DNA of 41,027 nt from Planctomycetota bacterium (GCA_016209535.1 JACQVW010000601.1:1-41027); one strand, 5' to 3'. Positions 25,760 through 34,960 are shown, counted from the first letter of the stretch. Notes: generated from the sequence alone by a model not told the origin. Program-made: numbers and translations.

Positions 25760-27106
25760 TCACCGCCTCGACGGCAAGCCGACGCTAACTCTGGACGTAC
25801 CTGAGGTTCGCAGGTCGTGGACGAAGATGTCCGCCTCGCCATTGGAGTCTCCGGAGACGAGGTTGGAGGCCTTGGACGGGAAGACGACGAGGCTCCCGTC
25901 CGCTGACAAGGCTCCCTGGCTCGAATCGTGGTTGGCTTCCTCCCCGGAGGGCGCCAGAGTCAAGCTTTCCAACCGGCCTGTCTCCCGATCGAGGATGAGG
26001 ATCGCGCTGAAGTTCGACGCTCGGCGGGACGCGAGGTCGGTCGCCCAGGTCGTGAAGGCCAGGAAACGCCCGTCCGCCGAGAGCGCCGGCAGCCGGCTCT
26101 GGCCGTTGGCCGCGGCTCCACCAGCGGTCCGGCTCGCCAGCTCGGTCGTGTGCCGGCCGATGTCGTGGACGAACACATCGGGGAGGCGGTTGGCGTCGCC
26201 TTCCGCAAGGTTGCCCGCCCAGCTCTCAAACGCCACGTACCTGCCGTCACCGGAGATGACCGGGTTGTCGCTGTGGCCGTCCGCCTCTCTGCCGCTGGAA
26301 TCCACGCTCACCCGCACCGTGCTCCTCTGCCGGCGGTCGTGCACGAAGACGTCGAGCTGACGGTTCGAATCATCGGGCACGAGGTTGGTGGCATGGCTCA
26401 GGAAGACTATGACGTTCCCGTCTCCCGAGATCCTGGGGGACGTGCTGCCCGCGTTCGCCTCCCCGCCTCCGGGAGCCACGCTCACCCTTCCTGTCTCCCC
26501 GGTCCTCCTGTCGTGCACGAAGATGTCCGAGCAAGCATTCCCGTCTCCCTCGACGAGGTTCGTGGCCATGCTGCTGAAGGCGACGAAGCGCCCGTCGCGG
26601 GAGGGTGCGGGGTCGCGGCAGTGGCCGTCGCCCTGCCGGGACGATGGGCCGACGCTGACTCGCAGGGTCCGGCGGCTTTCGAGCTCGTGGACGAATACGT
26701 CGCCGGTCGCGTTGGTGTCACCTGGCACGAGGTTGGTGGCCTGGCTCACGAAGGCAACCACGGTGCCATCTCCCGATATGCGCGCGAGCCAGCTATTGTC
26801 GTCGCCTTGCCGGCCCGCGGAATCGACGCTCACTCGCTCCGTCCGCCCCGTGGACCGCTCGTGCACGAAGACGTCCACGGCCCGGTTCGAGTCGCGTTCG
26901 ACCAGATTGCTCCCGTAGCTCTCGAAGGCCACGAGGCGACCGTCATCGGAGATCGACGGCCTGAGACTGTAGCTGTCCCCCTCCGTCCTGGCCGGGATCT
27001 GCGGCCCCGGGCTGTCCGTCTGGCCGGTCGTGCAGCCTGCGCACAGCGCCGCGAGGCCTGCGATCACGGCCTTTCCTCTCGCCGACCGCTCGACATGAAC
27101 ACCCAT
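25760..27106 (-). CDS. Exported seven-bladed TolB/PD40-like beta-propeller protein
   Basis: The 448-residue protein has a short N-terminal hydrophobic segment ending in AALCAGC; the Cys may be lipidated, but the -3 residue is Cys, so the lipobox is atypical. It is almost wholly made of seven tandem units of about 57 residues following the pattern S-x-DGRxVAFxSxAxNLVxGDxN, then DVFVHDRxTGxTxRVSV. Seven WD40-like (PD40) units fit a closed propeller. Units one to five are very similar; units six and seven are more diverged. There is no enzymatic motif; such proteins usually bind ligands or partners in the periplasm or outside. ATG 27106 is the only good start. It precedes the other propeller gene by 125 bp on the same strand. 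Confidence 0.85.
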   Translation of the reverse strand: MGVHVERSARGKAVIAGLAALCAGCTTGQTDSPGPQIPARTEGDSYSLRPSISDDGRLVAFESYGSNLVERDSNRAVDVFVHERSTGRTERVSVDSAGRQGDDNSWLARISGDGTVVAFVSQATNLVPGDTNATGDVFVHELESRRTLRVSVGPSSRQGDGHCRDPAPSRDGRFVAFSSMATNLVEGDGNACSDIFVHDRRTGETGRVSVAPGGGEANAGSTSPRISGDGNVIVFLSHATNLVPDDSNRQLDVFVHDRRQRSTVRVSVDSSGREADGHSDNPVISGDGRYVAFESWAGNLAEGDANRLPDVFVHDIGRHTTELASRTAGGAAANGQSRLPALSADGRFLAFTTWATDLASRRASNFSAILILDRETGRLESLTLAPSGEEANHDSSQGALSADGSLVVFPSKASNLVSGDSNGEADIFVHDLRTSGTSRVSVGLPSRR

Positions 27107-27280
27107 GCCCGCAGTTTCGGCAATGGGCCCGGCCAGGTCAAGGGGGCGGGCGGGACGAGAGCGGCAAGACCGGCAGTTCCTGAGCGCTCCCTCACCGCCG
27201 CGCAGTCGGCGGGCCGTATTCCCCTTCCCCTGCGAGAAGCGCAGGCAGCCGCTGCGCTGGGTCGTGCCCGGCTCCCCGGT

Positions 27281-30200
27281 CTACCCCCGCTCGAGCCGGA
27301 ACGCCACGAGCGTCCGCTGCGGGATCGTCCACGCGTCGGCTCCGCCCCGGCGCTCGCGACGGACCTCGGGGCGCCTCGAGGGCGGGAGGACTATCACGCC
27401 CTCGTCGCGGGCGCGACGGCCCGCGAGCTCGAGAAGGACCTCGATGGCCTCGTCGCGGAAGCTCTCGAGGGCGGCGAAGCCTGCATCTCCCCCCGGGTCC
27501 CCTTCCGCGGGCCCGAAGAGGTCCAGGGCCACGCGGCCCGGAGCCGAGAGCCGGACGCCGAGGGGCGCAAGGAGCTTCCCGCGCATCCCGTCGAGCACAT
27601 CCCGGGACTGCTCCATGACCTCGCGAGCGTCGGACTTCCACTCGAGCCGCGCCGCGGGCCTGCCGCCGAGAGCTCCCGCAGGGAGGTGCGGCTCGGCGGC
27701 GGCCGTCACGAGGACGGGCCGACCCGGCGCCGCGCGCAGCCACGCGGCGGTGGCCTCCGCCCGTGCGGCGTGCGAGGTGATGAGCGCCGCGGGCGCCTCC
27801 CCGGGGATCGCGACGCACGGCACGAGTGGCAGGCCGAGCATGCCCGCGTGGTCGAAGAGGTACTCCTCGCCCTTCGCGGGCTGGCTCGAGGGCGGCTTGG
27901 CCGCCGCGACGCCGATCGGGGCCCGCCCCCGGAGCCGGCGCGCGAGCTCGCGCAGGCCTTCGAGGCCGACCCAGATCGCGGGGTAGAGGGCCGTCTCGCC
28001 GGCGGCATCGTAGCCGCGGTCGTGGAACCCGTCGTACCACTGCGGGTACTTGACGATGACCCTCACGCCGGGCCGCGCGGCCCTCGCGGCGCCGAGGATG
28101 TCCTTCGCGCCGACCTCGCGGAGGAGGCGCATGCGGTACTCCGGCCAGCCCTCCTCGCCCCGCGCCAGCAGGCACTCCTCGCACGCGCAGTCGGTGCAGA
28201 GGAAGTCGTCGATCATGACCTCGTCGAAGAGGCGCGCCGCCTGGGCGAAGACATCGCGGAGCCGGGCCTGGGTCTGGGCCGACGCGTAGCAGCTCAGGGG
28301 CTTCCAGCCGGTGGAGGGCTTGCCGAGGCCCGTCGGGGTGATGCAGCCCGAGGCGGCGATGCCGGCGCGGGCGAAGCGGTCGCGCACGACCTCGAGCGTC
28401 GCATCCTCGGCCTGGTAGCCGTCGCGGAAGCTCTCGACGAAGGCGTGGTCGACGCCGTGGCGCCGGCACCAGGCGACGGCCGCATCGCGGCCCTCCTGGC
28501 TCGCGAGAGCGCCGCGCATCTCCTGGGCCGTGAAGAGGGTCGCCACGCGCAGGCCCTCGGAGGGCGGAGGGCCCGCCGAGGTCGCCGCCCGCGGCCCGAG
28601 GGCGGCCAGGAGCTCGGCCTGGCGCCTCGCGCGCTCGGCGCGGAGGCGCTCCGCGTCGAAGCGGTCCTCGGCCCGGCGGATGAGCTCCTCGTGCGCCTCG
28701 GGCGCCGCCGCGTCGAGGGCCGGAGGCGGCTCTCCGAGGAGGATCTCCCAGGCGAGCCTCGAGCGCTCGGCGGAGGCCCCGAAGCGGACCGGAGGGCCGG
28801 GCGCAGCGGCGTCGCGCGCCGCGACCTCGAGCCGGGCGCCGTCGGAGAGCTCCAGGACGCGGCCGCGCGCCGCGATGCGCAGCGTCTCCGGCCCCTCGGG
28901 CCCCCGGCGGCCGCGCACGAGGGCCCTCGCCGCGCCCGGGGCGGACCGGAGGACCTCGACGTCGAGCGTCCAGCCGCGGAAGGGCCACCCCGCGATCGAG
29001 GTACCGCTCGAGCCGGGCGGGAGCGACGGCCGGAGGCCGAGGTCCGCGCCCTCCGGCTCCGGGTCGAGGCCGAGGAGGAGGAAGACCGCCGAGGTCAAGA
29101 GCTCGCCGTGGGACCAGGTGAGGAAGCGCGTCGTCCGCACGGGCCTCCCATCGAGCCTCCACTGCTCGGGAAGCTGTCGCAAGGCCCCGGGGTGGTCCGC
29201 GCCGCGTTTCCGCGCCACCCCCGAGACGAGGTGCTCCCAGGCGCGGTCCAGCCGGCCGCGCAAGAGCTCGACCTGCGCGGCCCAGGCGCTCGAGATGGGC
29301 CAGACGGGCCACTCGCCGCCGGGATAGTGGGGCGAGGCGGGGTCCCCGTCGAAGCGCGAGATCGAGCGGTCCGGCTGGAGGAGCACGCGGCGGATCCAGG
29401 CCTGGGTCGCCGCGAATCGCGGGTCGTCGACCTGGACCGCGCCCAGGCCGCGGCCGAAGACCTCGGAGCGGGCGAGCATGATCATGCCCTCCTTCTCGAC
29501 GCGGCCCGCGTAGTAGTCGGCGTAGCGCTTGACGTAGGGGTAGACCTCCCGCAGGAAGCCTCGCGCATCCTCCGGCGGGAGGAGGAGCGCGTGGACGCGC
29601 ATCCCGAGGATCGCGATCGCCGGCTGCTGCGCCTCGTTCTCGCCGCCCCAGGAGAAGCCGCCCTCGCGGATCCAGAAGCGGAAGAAGCGCTCGGCAAGGT
29701 CGCGTCGGCCGGCGAGGTCGGCCCCGAGCACGGCGTAGGTGCCGTCGCGGATCCAGGCGTTCTTGTACCAGATGTCGGAGCCCGCGACGATCACGCCCGA
29801 GGCGAAGGCGTTCGCCTCGACGGCGAGGGCGGAGGCCTCGAGGAGGTCGTCGAGCTCGGCGACGCCCGTGCGGATCGCGGCCGCGGCGGGCGCCTCGGGC
29901 CCGCGCGCGAGCTCCGGGCCGAGCTCGCCGGGCGCGGCCCCGGGGAATACCGCCACGGCCACCTCGGCGGCGGCCGCCACCTCCATCGCCCCGGCGCGGC
30001 CCGACGCTACCGCGAGGCCTGCGGGATGCGTCGCGATCGCGCAGCGCCCCCCGGCGCCGTCGGGGACCGTGAGCGCCGCGCCTCCGGGGGCGGTCTCGAC
30101 CTCGCCCGTGCCCTCGGGCGGGGAGACCCGGAAGCGGAAGGGCCGCGGCGAGGGAAAGCGATATCGGAGGACGAGCGGCGCCGCGGGGTCGCGCCGCGCC

Positions 30201-30426
30201 CAGGCCGCGAGCGCTCCGCCCGAGGACGCGCGCAGGAGGAGCCGGCCCGGCCGCGAGCCGGCGTCGGTTTCCCGCGCCCGCCGCTGCCGATGATCCCGAG
30301 CTCGAGCCGCGAGCTCGCGTCGCGGGCCCGCAGGTACGCGGGCGCCGCGAGCGCCGCCGCGCCGGCCGCCGCGCCCCTCAAGAACCTCCGCCGCCCGAGC
30401 CTGACCGTCTCCTTCGTCTCGCTCAT
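27281..30426 (-). CDS. Tat-leader two-domain hydrolase with a frame break near 30270
   Basis: ATG 30426 starts a twin-arginine leader (RLGRRRFLRGAAAGAAALAA) followed by SSRLELGIIGSGGRG. Near 30265-30285 the coding signal moves to another frame, beginning about ETDAGSRPGRLLLRASSGG. The long remainder (about 995 residues) has an (alpha/alpha)6 glucosidase-like region: SDIWYKNAWIRDGTYAVLGA, FFRFWIREGGFSWGGENEAQ, WPVWPISSAWAAQVELL and RFLTWSHGELLTSAVFLL. A second, TIM-barrel-like region follows: LRVATLFTAQEMRGAL, VDHAFVESFRDGYQAEDATL, LFDEVMIDDFLCTDCACEEC and VRVIVKYPQWYDGFHDRGYD. The first resembles GH15/GH63/amylo-1,6-glucosidase-type barrels. The family is not assigned. The break equals one missing base, or the leader of a Gfo/Idh/MocA gene (GIIGSGGRG) has been joined to a hydrolase; both fit. 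Divergent symporter gene at 30571. Confidence 0.65.
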
Positions 30427-30570
30427 GGGACGTCTCCTTGGGTGTGCGCCCGGACCCGCCGTCCGGGCGGGCCGCCCGGGCGCCCCGCCGATTCTCGTGG
30501 CGGCCGCGAGCGTCTCCCGTGACGCCGATCACGGCCGCGCGATCGTGACCTCGGCTCCACTCGTGCGGCC
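30427..30570. other. Divergent intergenic region
   Basis: A 144-base gap between the hydrolase gene (minus) and the symporter gene (plus), which should hold the promoters for both. No clear -35/-10 pair or operator palindrome was found in this GC-rich stretch. Confidence 0.4.
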
Positions 30571-32358
30571 ATGCACCCCGCCGACATCGTCATCGTGTTC
30601 CTCTACCTCGCCTCGGTCACCGCCATCGGCGCCCGCGCCCGGAGAAAGGCGTCGCAGGGGATCGAGTCCTACTTCCTCGGCGGCCGCTCGCTCCCCTGGT
30701 GGATGATCGCCATGTCGGGGTCGAACTCGTACTTCGACATCACGGGGACCATGTGGATCGTGTCCCTCTTCGTCGTTCTCGGGTTCAAGGGCTGGTGGAT
30801 CCAGTGCATGTGGGGGTTCGTGATCCCCGTCTTCTTCATGGTCACCCTCGGGAAGTGGATCCAGAGGAGCCGCGTGATGACCGGCTCGGAGTGGATGGTC
30901 GTCCGCTTCGGGGGCGGGCGCTCCGGCGAGGCGGCGAGGCTCGCCTACACGGTCTACGCGGTCCTGACCTTGACCGCGTTCATCGCCTACACCACCGTCG
31001 GCATGGGCAAGTTCGGCTCGGCGTACTTCACCCTCACGGACGACCCGGCCCTGAACGACAAGCTCTGCGCGCTGCTCGTGATCGGCTCGGCGGGCGCCTA
31101 CGTCGTCCTCGGCGGCTTCCACGCCCTGGTGATCGTGGAGACGATCCAGACCACGGTCCTCACGCTCGGCGCGATCGCCATCGCCGTCATCGGCTTCCTG
31201 AGCTTCGACGCCGGCAAGATCGCGGCCTCGGTGCCGGCCGACTGGTGGTCCATCGCCCCGACCTGGACCGTGGAGCGGGCCTCGCCGGGCTTCGAGTACG
31301 AGGCGTTCGGAGCCCTCGTCGCGGTCTTCGTCGTCAAGGGCCTCCTCCTGTGCCTGAGCGGGCCCGAGCAGCTCTTCGACTTCCAGAAGTTCCTCGCCTG
31401 CCGAAACGCTCGCGAGGCCTCGCTCATGGGCTGGCTCTGGGGCGTCCTCCACACGGTGCGGTGGCCCATGGCCATGGGCATCGCTGTGATCAGTCTCTCG
31501 GGCTCCTTCGAGAGCCTGGGGGCCGGGGATAATGACCCCGAGAAGGTGCTGCCGGCCGTGATCGCCCACGGGCTCCCCGTCGGGTTCCGGGGCCTCGCGG
31601 TCGCGGCCCTCCTCGCCGCCTTCATGGGCGCCTTCGGGTCCATGGTGAACGGCGCGGCGTCGTATCTCGTGCGCGACATCTACCAGCGCTACCTCCGGCC
31701 CGACGCGAGCGAGCGGAGGCTCGTCGCGGCGAGCTGTGTGGCGTCGGTCCTCATGCTTGCCGCCGGCGTGTGGATCTCGACCTTCGCGAGCTCCATCAAC
31801 GGCGTCTTCGTCTGGATCATGGTGGGCCTCGGCGCCGGCGTCCTCGTGCCCAACGTGCTGCGGTGGTACTGGTGGCGCTTCAACGGCTGGGGCTTCGCGG
31901 CGGGCTGCGCCGCGGGCATGGCGCTGTCGCTCCTCCAGGCGGTCCTCGCCCTCGAGCGGTTCGGCCTGCGGCTGCCCGTCTACGCCAGCTTCCCGATCCT
32001 GGCCGGATCGGTGGCGGTCGTGGCCGTCGCCGTATCGCTCCTCACCCCGCCGGACCCTCCGGAGGCGCTCGCCGCCTTCTACCGCGGCGTGCGCCCCTGG
32101 GGGCTCTGGGGCCCGGTGCGCAGGGGCTTGGGCCCCGAGGCTCTCGCGCCCCTCGACCCCTCGAGCCCGCGGCGGGAGGCGCTTGCGATCGCGGTCGGCA
32201 TCCCCTGGCTCGCGTCGCTCTACATGTTCCCCGCCTACTGGGTCGCGCACCGCTGGGGCGAGATGGCGGTCGCCCTCGCCGTGTGCCTCGTCACGAGCGC
32301 CGGCCTCGTGCCGCTCTGGCTGCGGGGGCTGCCGGCGAGGGAGCGCGGGGGGCGGTAG
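30571..32358 (+). CDS. Sodium:solute symporter family (SSS/SLC5) transporter
   Basis: The 595-residue inner-membrane carrier resembles the SSS family, which couples sodium entry to uptake of sugars, polyols or amino acids. About thirteen hydrophobic segments are visible. Typical pieces are ADIVIVFLYLASVTAIG (first helix), SYFLGGRSLPWWMIAMSGSN (family signature, residues about 31-50), SAGAYVVLGGFHALVIVETIQ (mid-protein signature) and AALLAAFMGAFGSMVNGAAS (sodium-site helix). Its position beside hydrolase-like genes suggests uptake of a breakdown product, but the substrate cannot be told. The ATG at 30571 lacks a recognisable Shine-Dalgarno site. The stop codon lies in a GGCGG-TAG-CCGCC palindrome with no T-tract. 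Confidence 0.92.
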   Translation: MHPADIVIVFLYLASVTAIGARARRKASQGIESYFLGGRSLPWWMIAMSGSNSYFDITGTMWIVSLFVVLGFKGWWIQCMWGFVIPVFFMVTLGKWIQRSRVMTGSEWMVVRFGGGRSGEAARLAYTVYAVLTLTAFIAYTTVGMGKFGSAYFTLTDDPALNDKLCALLVIGSAGAYVVLGGFHALVIVETIQTTVLTLGAIAIAVIGFLSFDAGKIAASVPADWWSIAPTWTVERASPGFEYEAFGALVAVFVVKGLLLCLSGPEQLFDFQKFLACRNAREASLMGWLWGVLHTVRWPMAMGIAVISLSGSFESLGAGDNDPEKVLPAVIAHGLPVGFRGLAVAALLAAFMGAFGSMVNGAASYLVRDIYQRYLRPDASERRLVAASCVASVLMLAAGVWISTFASSINGVFVWIMVGLGAGVLVPNVLRWYWWRFNGWGFAAGCAAGMALSLLQAVLALERFGLRLPVYASFPILAGSVAVVAVAVSLLTPPDPPEALAAFYRGVRPWGLWGPVRRGLGPEALAPLDPSSPRREALAIAVGIPWLASLYMFPAYWVAHRWGEMAVALAVCLVTSAGLVPLWLRGLPARERGGR

Positions 32359-32421
32359 CCGCCACAAACACTTGAGGTCCGCTCGCTTAATCGCTTTGCC
32401 GCGAAGGCTTCCCGTGGCCCC

Positions 32422-32547
32422 TTGATCGTCATCGTGGATCGCGAGGTAGCCGAGGTCTTCAACACGCCGGAGCTGGTCAACCGGGCACTGAAAGCCATCG
32501 TCTCGGCGATCCCAAAGGCCTCAACGCGCATGCATCCCTCACGCTGA
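32422..32547 (+). pseudogene. Possible remnant of a small antitoxin-like or DNA-binding gene
   Basis: This short plus frame reads LIVIVDREVAEVFNTPELVN, then RALKAIVSAIPKAS, before the stop at 32545-32547. The pattern D-x-EVAEVF-x-TPE-x-VN-x-AL resembles the end of small antitoxin-like bacterial proteins recalled by pattern only. There is no ATG; I mark a TTG at 32422, but coding resemblance extends some 40 bases further upstream (SLNRFAAKASRGP). Likely decayed, or a chance frame. Confidence 0.25.
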
Positions 32548-32680
32548 GTCGTCGAGGATCTCTCCGACCCCTCCTGCTCGGGCCGCAAGCCCAAGAAGCT
32601 GCCGCGAAACCCTACCGCACCTCGGGGGTTTCATGGGGCCAGTTGAGTATGCGAGAATGCGGGCAGCCGAACCACCGAAC

Positions 32681-32710
32681 GACACCGGGCAACACCGGGC
32701 AACACCGGGC
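32681..32710. repeat. Three tandem 10-bp units upstream of 32734
   Basis: The units gacaccgggc, aacaccgggc and aacaccgggc are adjacent, with more degenerate copies on both sides (accaccgaac before, gacaacgagc after). They lie 24 bp before the ATG of the Lys/Pro-rich protein, in its presumed leader region. Confidence 0.8.
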
Positions 32711-32720
32711 GACAACGAGC

Positions 32721-32727
32721 AAGGAGG
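32721..32727 (+). promoter_or_regulatory. Ribosome binding site AAGGAGG for the gene at 32734
   Basis: A consensus AAGGAGG six bases before ATG 32734, immediately after the 10-bp repeats. It confirms translation of the compositionally odd protein downstream. Confidence 0.75.
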
Positions 32728-32733
32728 CTCACC

Positions 32734-33657
32734 ATGCGCTGGACGGGAATCGTGACGGCCCTGGGGATCGCGGCGTGCGCGCTCCTCACGGCTCGGGCGG
32801 CAAGGGCGGATGACGAGAGGGAAGGCGAGAAGGGCCCCCCGCGAGGGGCCGCGCTGGAGAGGATCCGGGGAGCCGTCGAGAAGATGCGCTCCGAGGGGAA
32901 GAGCGACGTCGAGATCCTCCGCGCCGTGCGGGGCATGATCGACCGAGTGCTCGGCGAGGGGCCCAAGGGTCCCGAGGGCCCTCCCAAGGTCAGGCCCGAG
33001 AAGCCGCGCGAGCCGAAGCAGCCGGCGGAGCCCGGCCTCAAGCCCCGGAAGGAGCCTGTCAAGGAACCCATCAAGGAACCGATCAAGAAGCCCATCAAGG
33101 AGCTAGTGAAGAAGCCCATGAAGGAGCCCGTGAAAGGCGAGGCGCGAAAAGGGCCGGCGAAGGGCCCTGGCCCCCGGGAGCCCGCCTTCCAGGGTGGCGA
33201 TCGCCCCTTCCGGGAGCGCATGCGGGCGACGGCCGGCAAGGACATCCGCGAGCACGTGCAGAAGGCGGTGCGCCGCCTGCGCGCCCAGGGGAAAGGCCCC
33301 GAGGAGATCCGCAAGATCGTGCGCGAGCGCGTCCGCGAGCGGCTCGAGGGGCGCCGGCCCGAAGGGCCCCCGGCCGTCCGCGATCGCGGCCCTCGCCGCG
33401 GGCCGCCGGGCCCCGCCCCGTCGCGCCGCGATGGCCGCGATGGTCGGTTCGAGGGCAAGCGCCGCGCCGCGCCGCCGGGACCTCCCGGTCCTCCCTGCCC
33501 GCGCCGCGAAGGGCGCGACGGCCGCCGCTTCGAGGGCGGGCCGCCTCAGGGCCACGGCCCGCACGGCCCGCCGGGGCCTCCGCCCCGCCGTCCGTCGTCT
33601 CGGGGCCCGGGGCCCGACGGCCCCAGGCGTCACGGCCCCCGCGACGGGTCGTTCTGA
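32734..33657 (+). CDS. Secreted lysine/proline-rich low-complexity protein
   Basis: A 307-residue protein of no recognised family. It has a clear signal peptide (VTALGIAACALLTARAARAD, about 6-25). Two helical segments are similar to each other: ERIRGAVEKMRSEGKSDVEI (about 42-61) and REHVQKAVRRLRAQGKGPEE (about 173-192), each ending in a short VR or R-V helix. Between them is a run of four-residue K-E/K-P-hydrophobic units (KEPVKEPIKEPIKKPIKE, about 106-123). The last third is rich in Gly, Pro and Arg (GPPGPAPSRRDGRDGR and GHGPHGPPGPPPRR). It is strongly basic and likely disordered; a role binding nucleic acid, anionic polymer or the cell wall would be guesswork. The start is supported by a consensus ribosome binding site; the convergent neighbour begins 21 bp after its stop. 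Confidence 0.7.
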   Translation: MRWTGIVTALGIAACALLTARAARADDEREGEKGPPRGAALERIRGAVEKMRSEGKSDVEILRAVRGMIDRVLGEGPKGPEGPPKVRPEKPREPKQPAEPGLKPRKEPVKEPIKEPIKKPIKELVKKPMKEPVKGEARKGPAKGPGPREPAFQGGDRPFRERMRATAGKDIREHVQKAVRRLRAQGKGPEEIRKIVRERVRERLEGRRPEGPPAVRDRGPRRGPPGPAPSRRDGRDGRFEGKRRAAPPGPPGPPCPRREGRDGRRFEGGPPQGHGPHGPPGPPPRRPSSRGPGPDGPRRHGPRDGSF

Positions 33658-33678
33658 TCGCGCGGATCGCGCCCGCGG

Positions 33679-34926
33679 TCAGTACCGGCCGCAGGCGTAC
33701 GCCGCGTCGAGCATGGCGATCGCGTTCCGGGGCGGCACGTTCGCCATGACGTTGTGCACCTGGTTGAAGACGTAGCCGCCTCCGGGGGCGAAGGTCTCGA
33801 TGCGCTCGCGGACCATGCGCGCGACGTCGTCGGGCGTCCCGTGGTGGAGGACGGTCTGCGTCTCGCAGCCGCCGCCCCAGAAGGTGACGTGGCGTCCAAA
33901 CTCGCGCTTGAGCTCGGCCGGGTCCATGCCCACGGCGCTCGTCTGGACGGGGTTCACGACGTCGATCCCGCAGTCGATGAGGTCCGGGAGGAGCTTCCGG
34001 ATCGAGCCGCAGGAGTGCAGGAAGACCTTCAGGCGCGAGCGCTCCTTCACGGCGCGGAAGATCCGCTCGTGGCGCGGCTTGAAGAGCCTCCGGTACATCG
34101 CCGGCGAGATGAGCGGGGCCTGCTGCGAGCCGAGGTCGTCGCCCATCTGGATCAAGTCGACGTTGTCCCCGACGGCCTCGAGCAGCTTCTCGAGGTTCTC
34201 CAGGTGCACCTCGACGAGGAGGTCGAGCGCGCGGCCCGCCTCCTCGGGGTCGCTCGCGAGGAGCGAGAGAGACTCCTCCATGGAGTAGAGGTAGTTGAGC
34301 CACTCGAGGAGGTTCCCGCCGAAGCCGACCATGATGGCCCGGTCCGTCGCGCGGCGAGCCTTCGCGGCCGCCTCCTTGAGCCAGCGCCAGAAGCCGGGCT
34401 CGGAGGCCCTGTCCCAGGGCGGGGACGGGAGGTAGGCCCACACGACCTTCGCCATGGCCTCGCGCACCTCGCGAGCGGTGCGCGGCGCGGGCCGGCCGCG
34501 GAACGGGAAGTGGGTCTGCTCCACGTAGAGGCAGCCGCGCGGCTGCGCCGCGAGGAGGAGGCCGTCCCGGTCTCGGATCTCGAGCGTGCCGTCGGGGCCG
34601 AAGGCGGGCTCGAACCAGCCCGGGACGAGGGCCGGGCTCCCGTCGGGCAGCGTCCAGCCTTTCCAGGAGTCGCGCGGCGGAACGACGAGGTGCCCCAGGT
34701 CGGCGACGTCCACGTGAAAGCGCTCCAGCACGTCGTCGTCGGGAATCGCGAGCTGCTGGACGAGGTCGTACATGCGCGGCTCCCGGCCCGCGAGCCCCAG
34801 CTCCTTCAGGAGGCGCCCGTAGGCCACGGCCATGATCCCCGTCGACCGCATGCCGCCGAAGTCGATCGGCACCCGGTCCGGCTCCCTCCGCTCGATCGCC
34901 GCGAGGACTCGCTCGCGCGAGGTCAT
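33679..34926 (-). CDS. Uroporphyrinogen-decarboxylase (URO-D) family protein, methyltransferase-like
   Basis: The 415-residue cytoplasmic protein has the URO-D/MtaA/CmuA TIM-barrel fold. It opens TSRERVLAAIERREPDRVPI, the usual start for the group. Key residues are H304 and C306 in FLHSCGSIRKLLPDLIDCG, and C354 in TFWGGGCETQ, matching the His-x-Cys...Cys zinc site of corrinoid-linked methyltransferases rather than heme-pathway URO-D. QMGDDLGSQQAPLISPAMYR (260-279) is also typical. This suggests methyl transfer to or from a corrinoid or thiol, or a related role in degradation; no corrinoid protein gene lies in the window. ATG 34926 is chosen because the family motif begins there; ATG 34947 would add seven residues. 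It follows a broken Gfo/Idh/MocA gene by 34 bp on the same strand. Confidence 0.8.
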   Translation of the reverse strand: MTSRERVLAAIERREPDRVPIDFGGMRSTGIMAVAYGRLLKELGLAGREPRMYDLVQQLAIPDDDVLERFHVDVADLGHLVVPPRDSWKGWTLPDGSPALVPGWFEPAFGPDGTLEIRDRDGLLLAAQPRGCLYVEQTHFPFRGRPAPRTAREVREAMAKVVWAYLPSPPWDRASEPGFWRWLKEAAAKARRATDRAIMVGFGGNLLEWLNYLYSMEESLSLLASDPEEAGRALDLLVEVHLENLEKLLEAVGDNVDLIQMGDDLGSQQAPLISPAMYRRLFKPRHERIFRAVKERSRLKVFLHSCGSIRKLLPDLIDCGIDVVNPVQTSAVGMDPAELKREFGRHVTFWGGGCETQTVLHHGTPDDVARMVRERIETFAPGGGYVFNQVHNVMANVPPRNAIAMLDAAYACGRY

Positions 34927-34960
34927 GGCAGGTCCGCCTCGGGGCATGCCGGCACCCGCC

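Larger units (their letters stand above)
32359..32733. other. Long intergenic region between symporter and Lys/Pro-rich protein
   Basis: A 375-base non-coding stretch. It holds a possible gene remnant (32422-32547), a 10-bp tandem repeat (32681-32710) and the ribosome binding site of the next gene. No RNA gene or terminator with a T-tract was seen. Confidence 0.5.

Noticed and set aside
26360-26375. A gttcgaatc-like string reminiscent of a tRNA T-arm
   Set aside because: It lies inside the propeller gene and no cloverleaf can be folded around it.
25928-30706. A 1592-codon open frame on the plus strand
   Set aside because: It lies antisense to the propeller and hydrolase genes and runs across unrelated gene boundaries. 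Its composition is Arg/Gly/Glu/Ala-rich with few aromatic residues, as expected from the antisense of GC-rich codons.
32351-32363. GGCGG-TAG-CCGCC palindrome at the symporter stop
   Set aside because: The stem is short and no T-tract follows, so it is not called a terminator.
30529-32367. A 612-codon minus-strand open frame over the symporter
   Set aside because: It is very His/Arg/Glu/Asp-rich and has no family signature, while the opposite strand holds a clear SSS transporter.
32235-32594. A 119-codon minus-strand open frame over the end of the symporter
   Set aside because: It overlaps the symporter C-terminus in antisense, with no motif or ribosome binding site.
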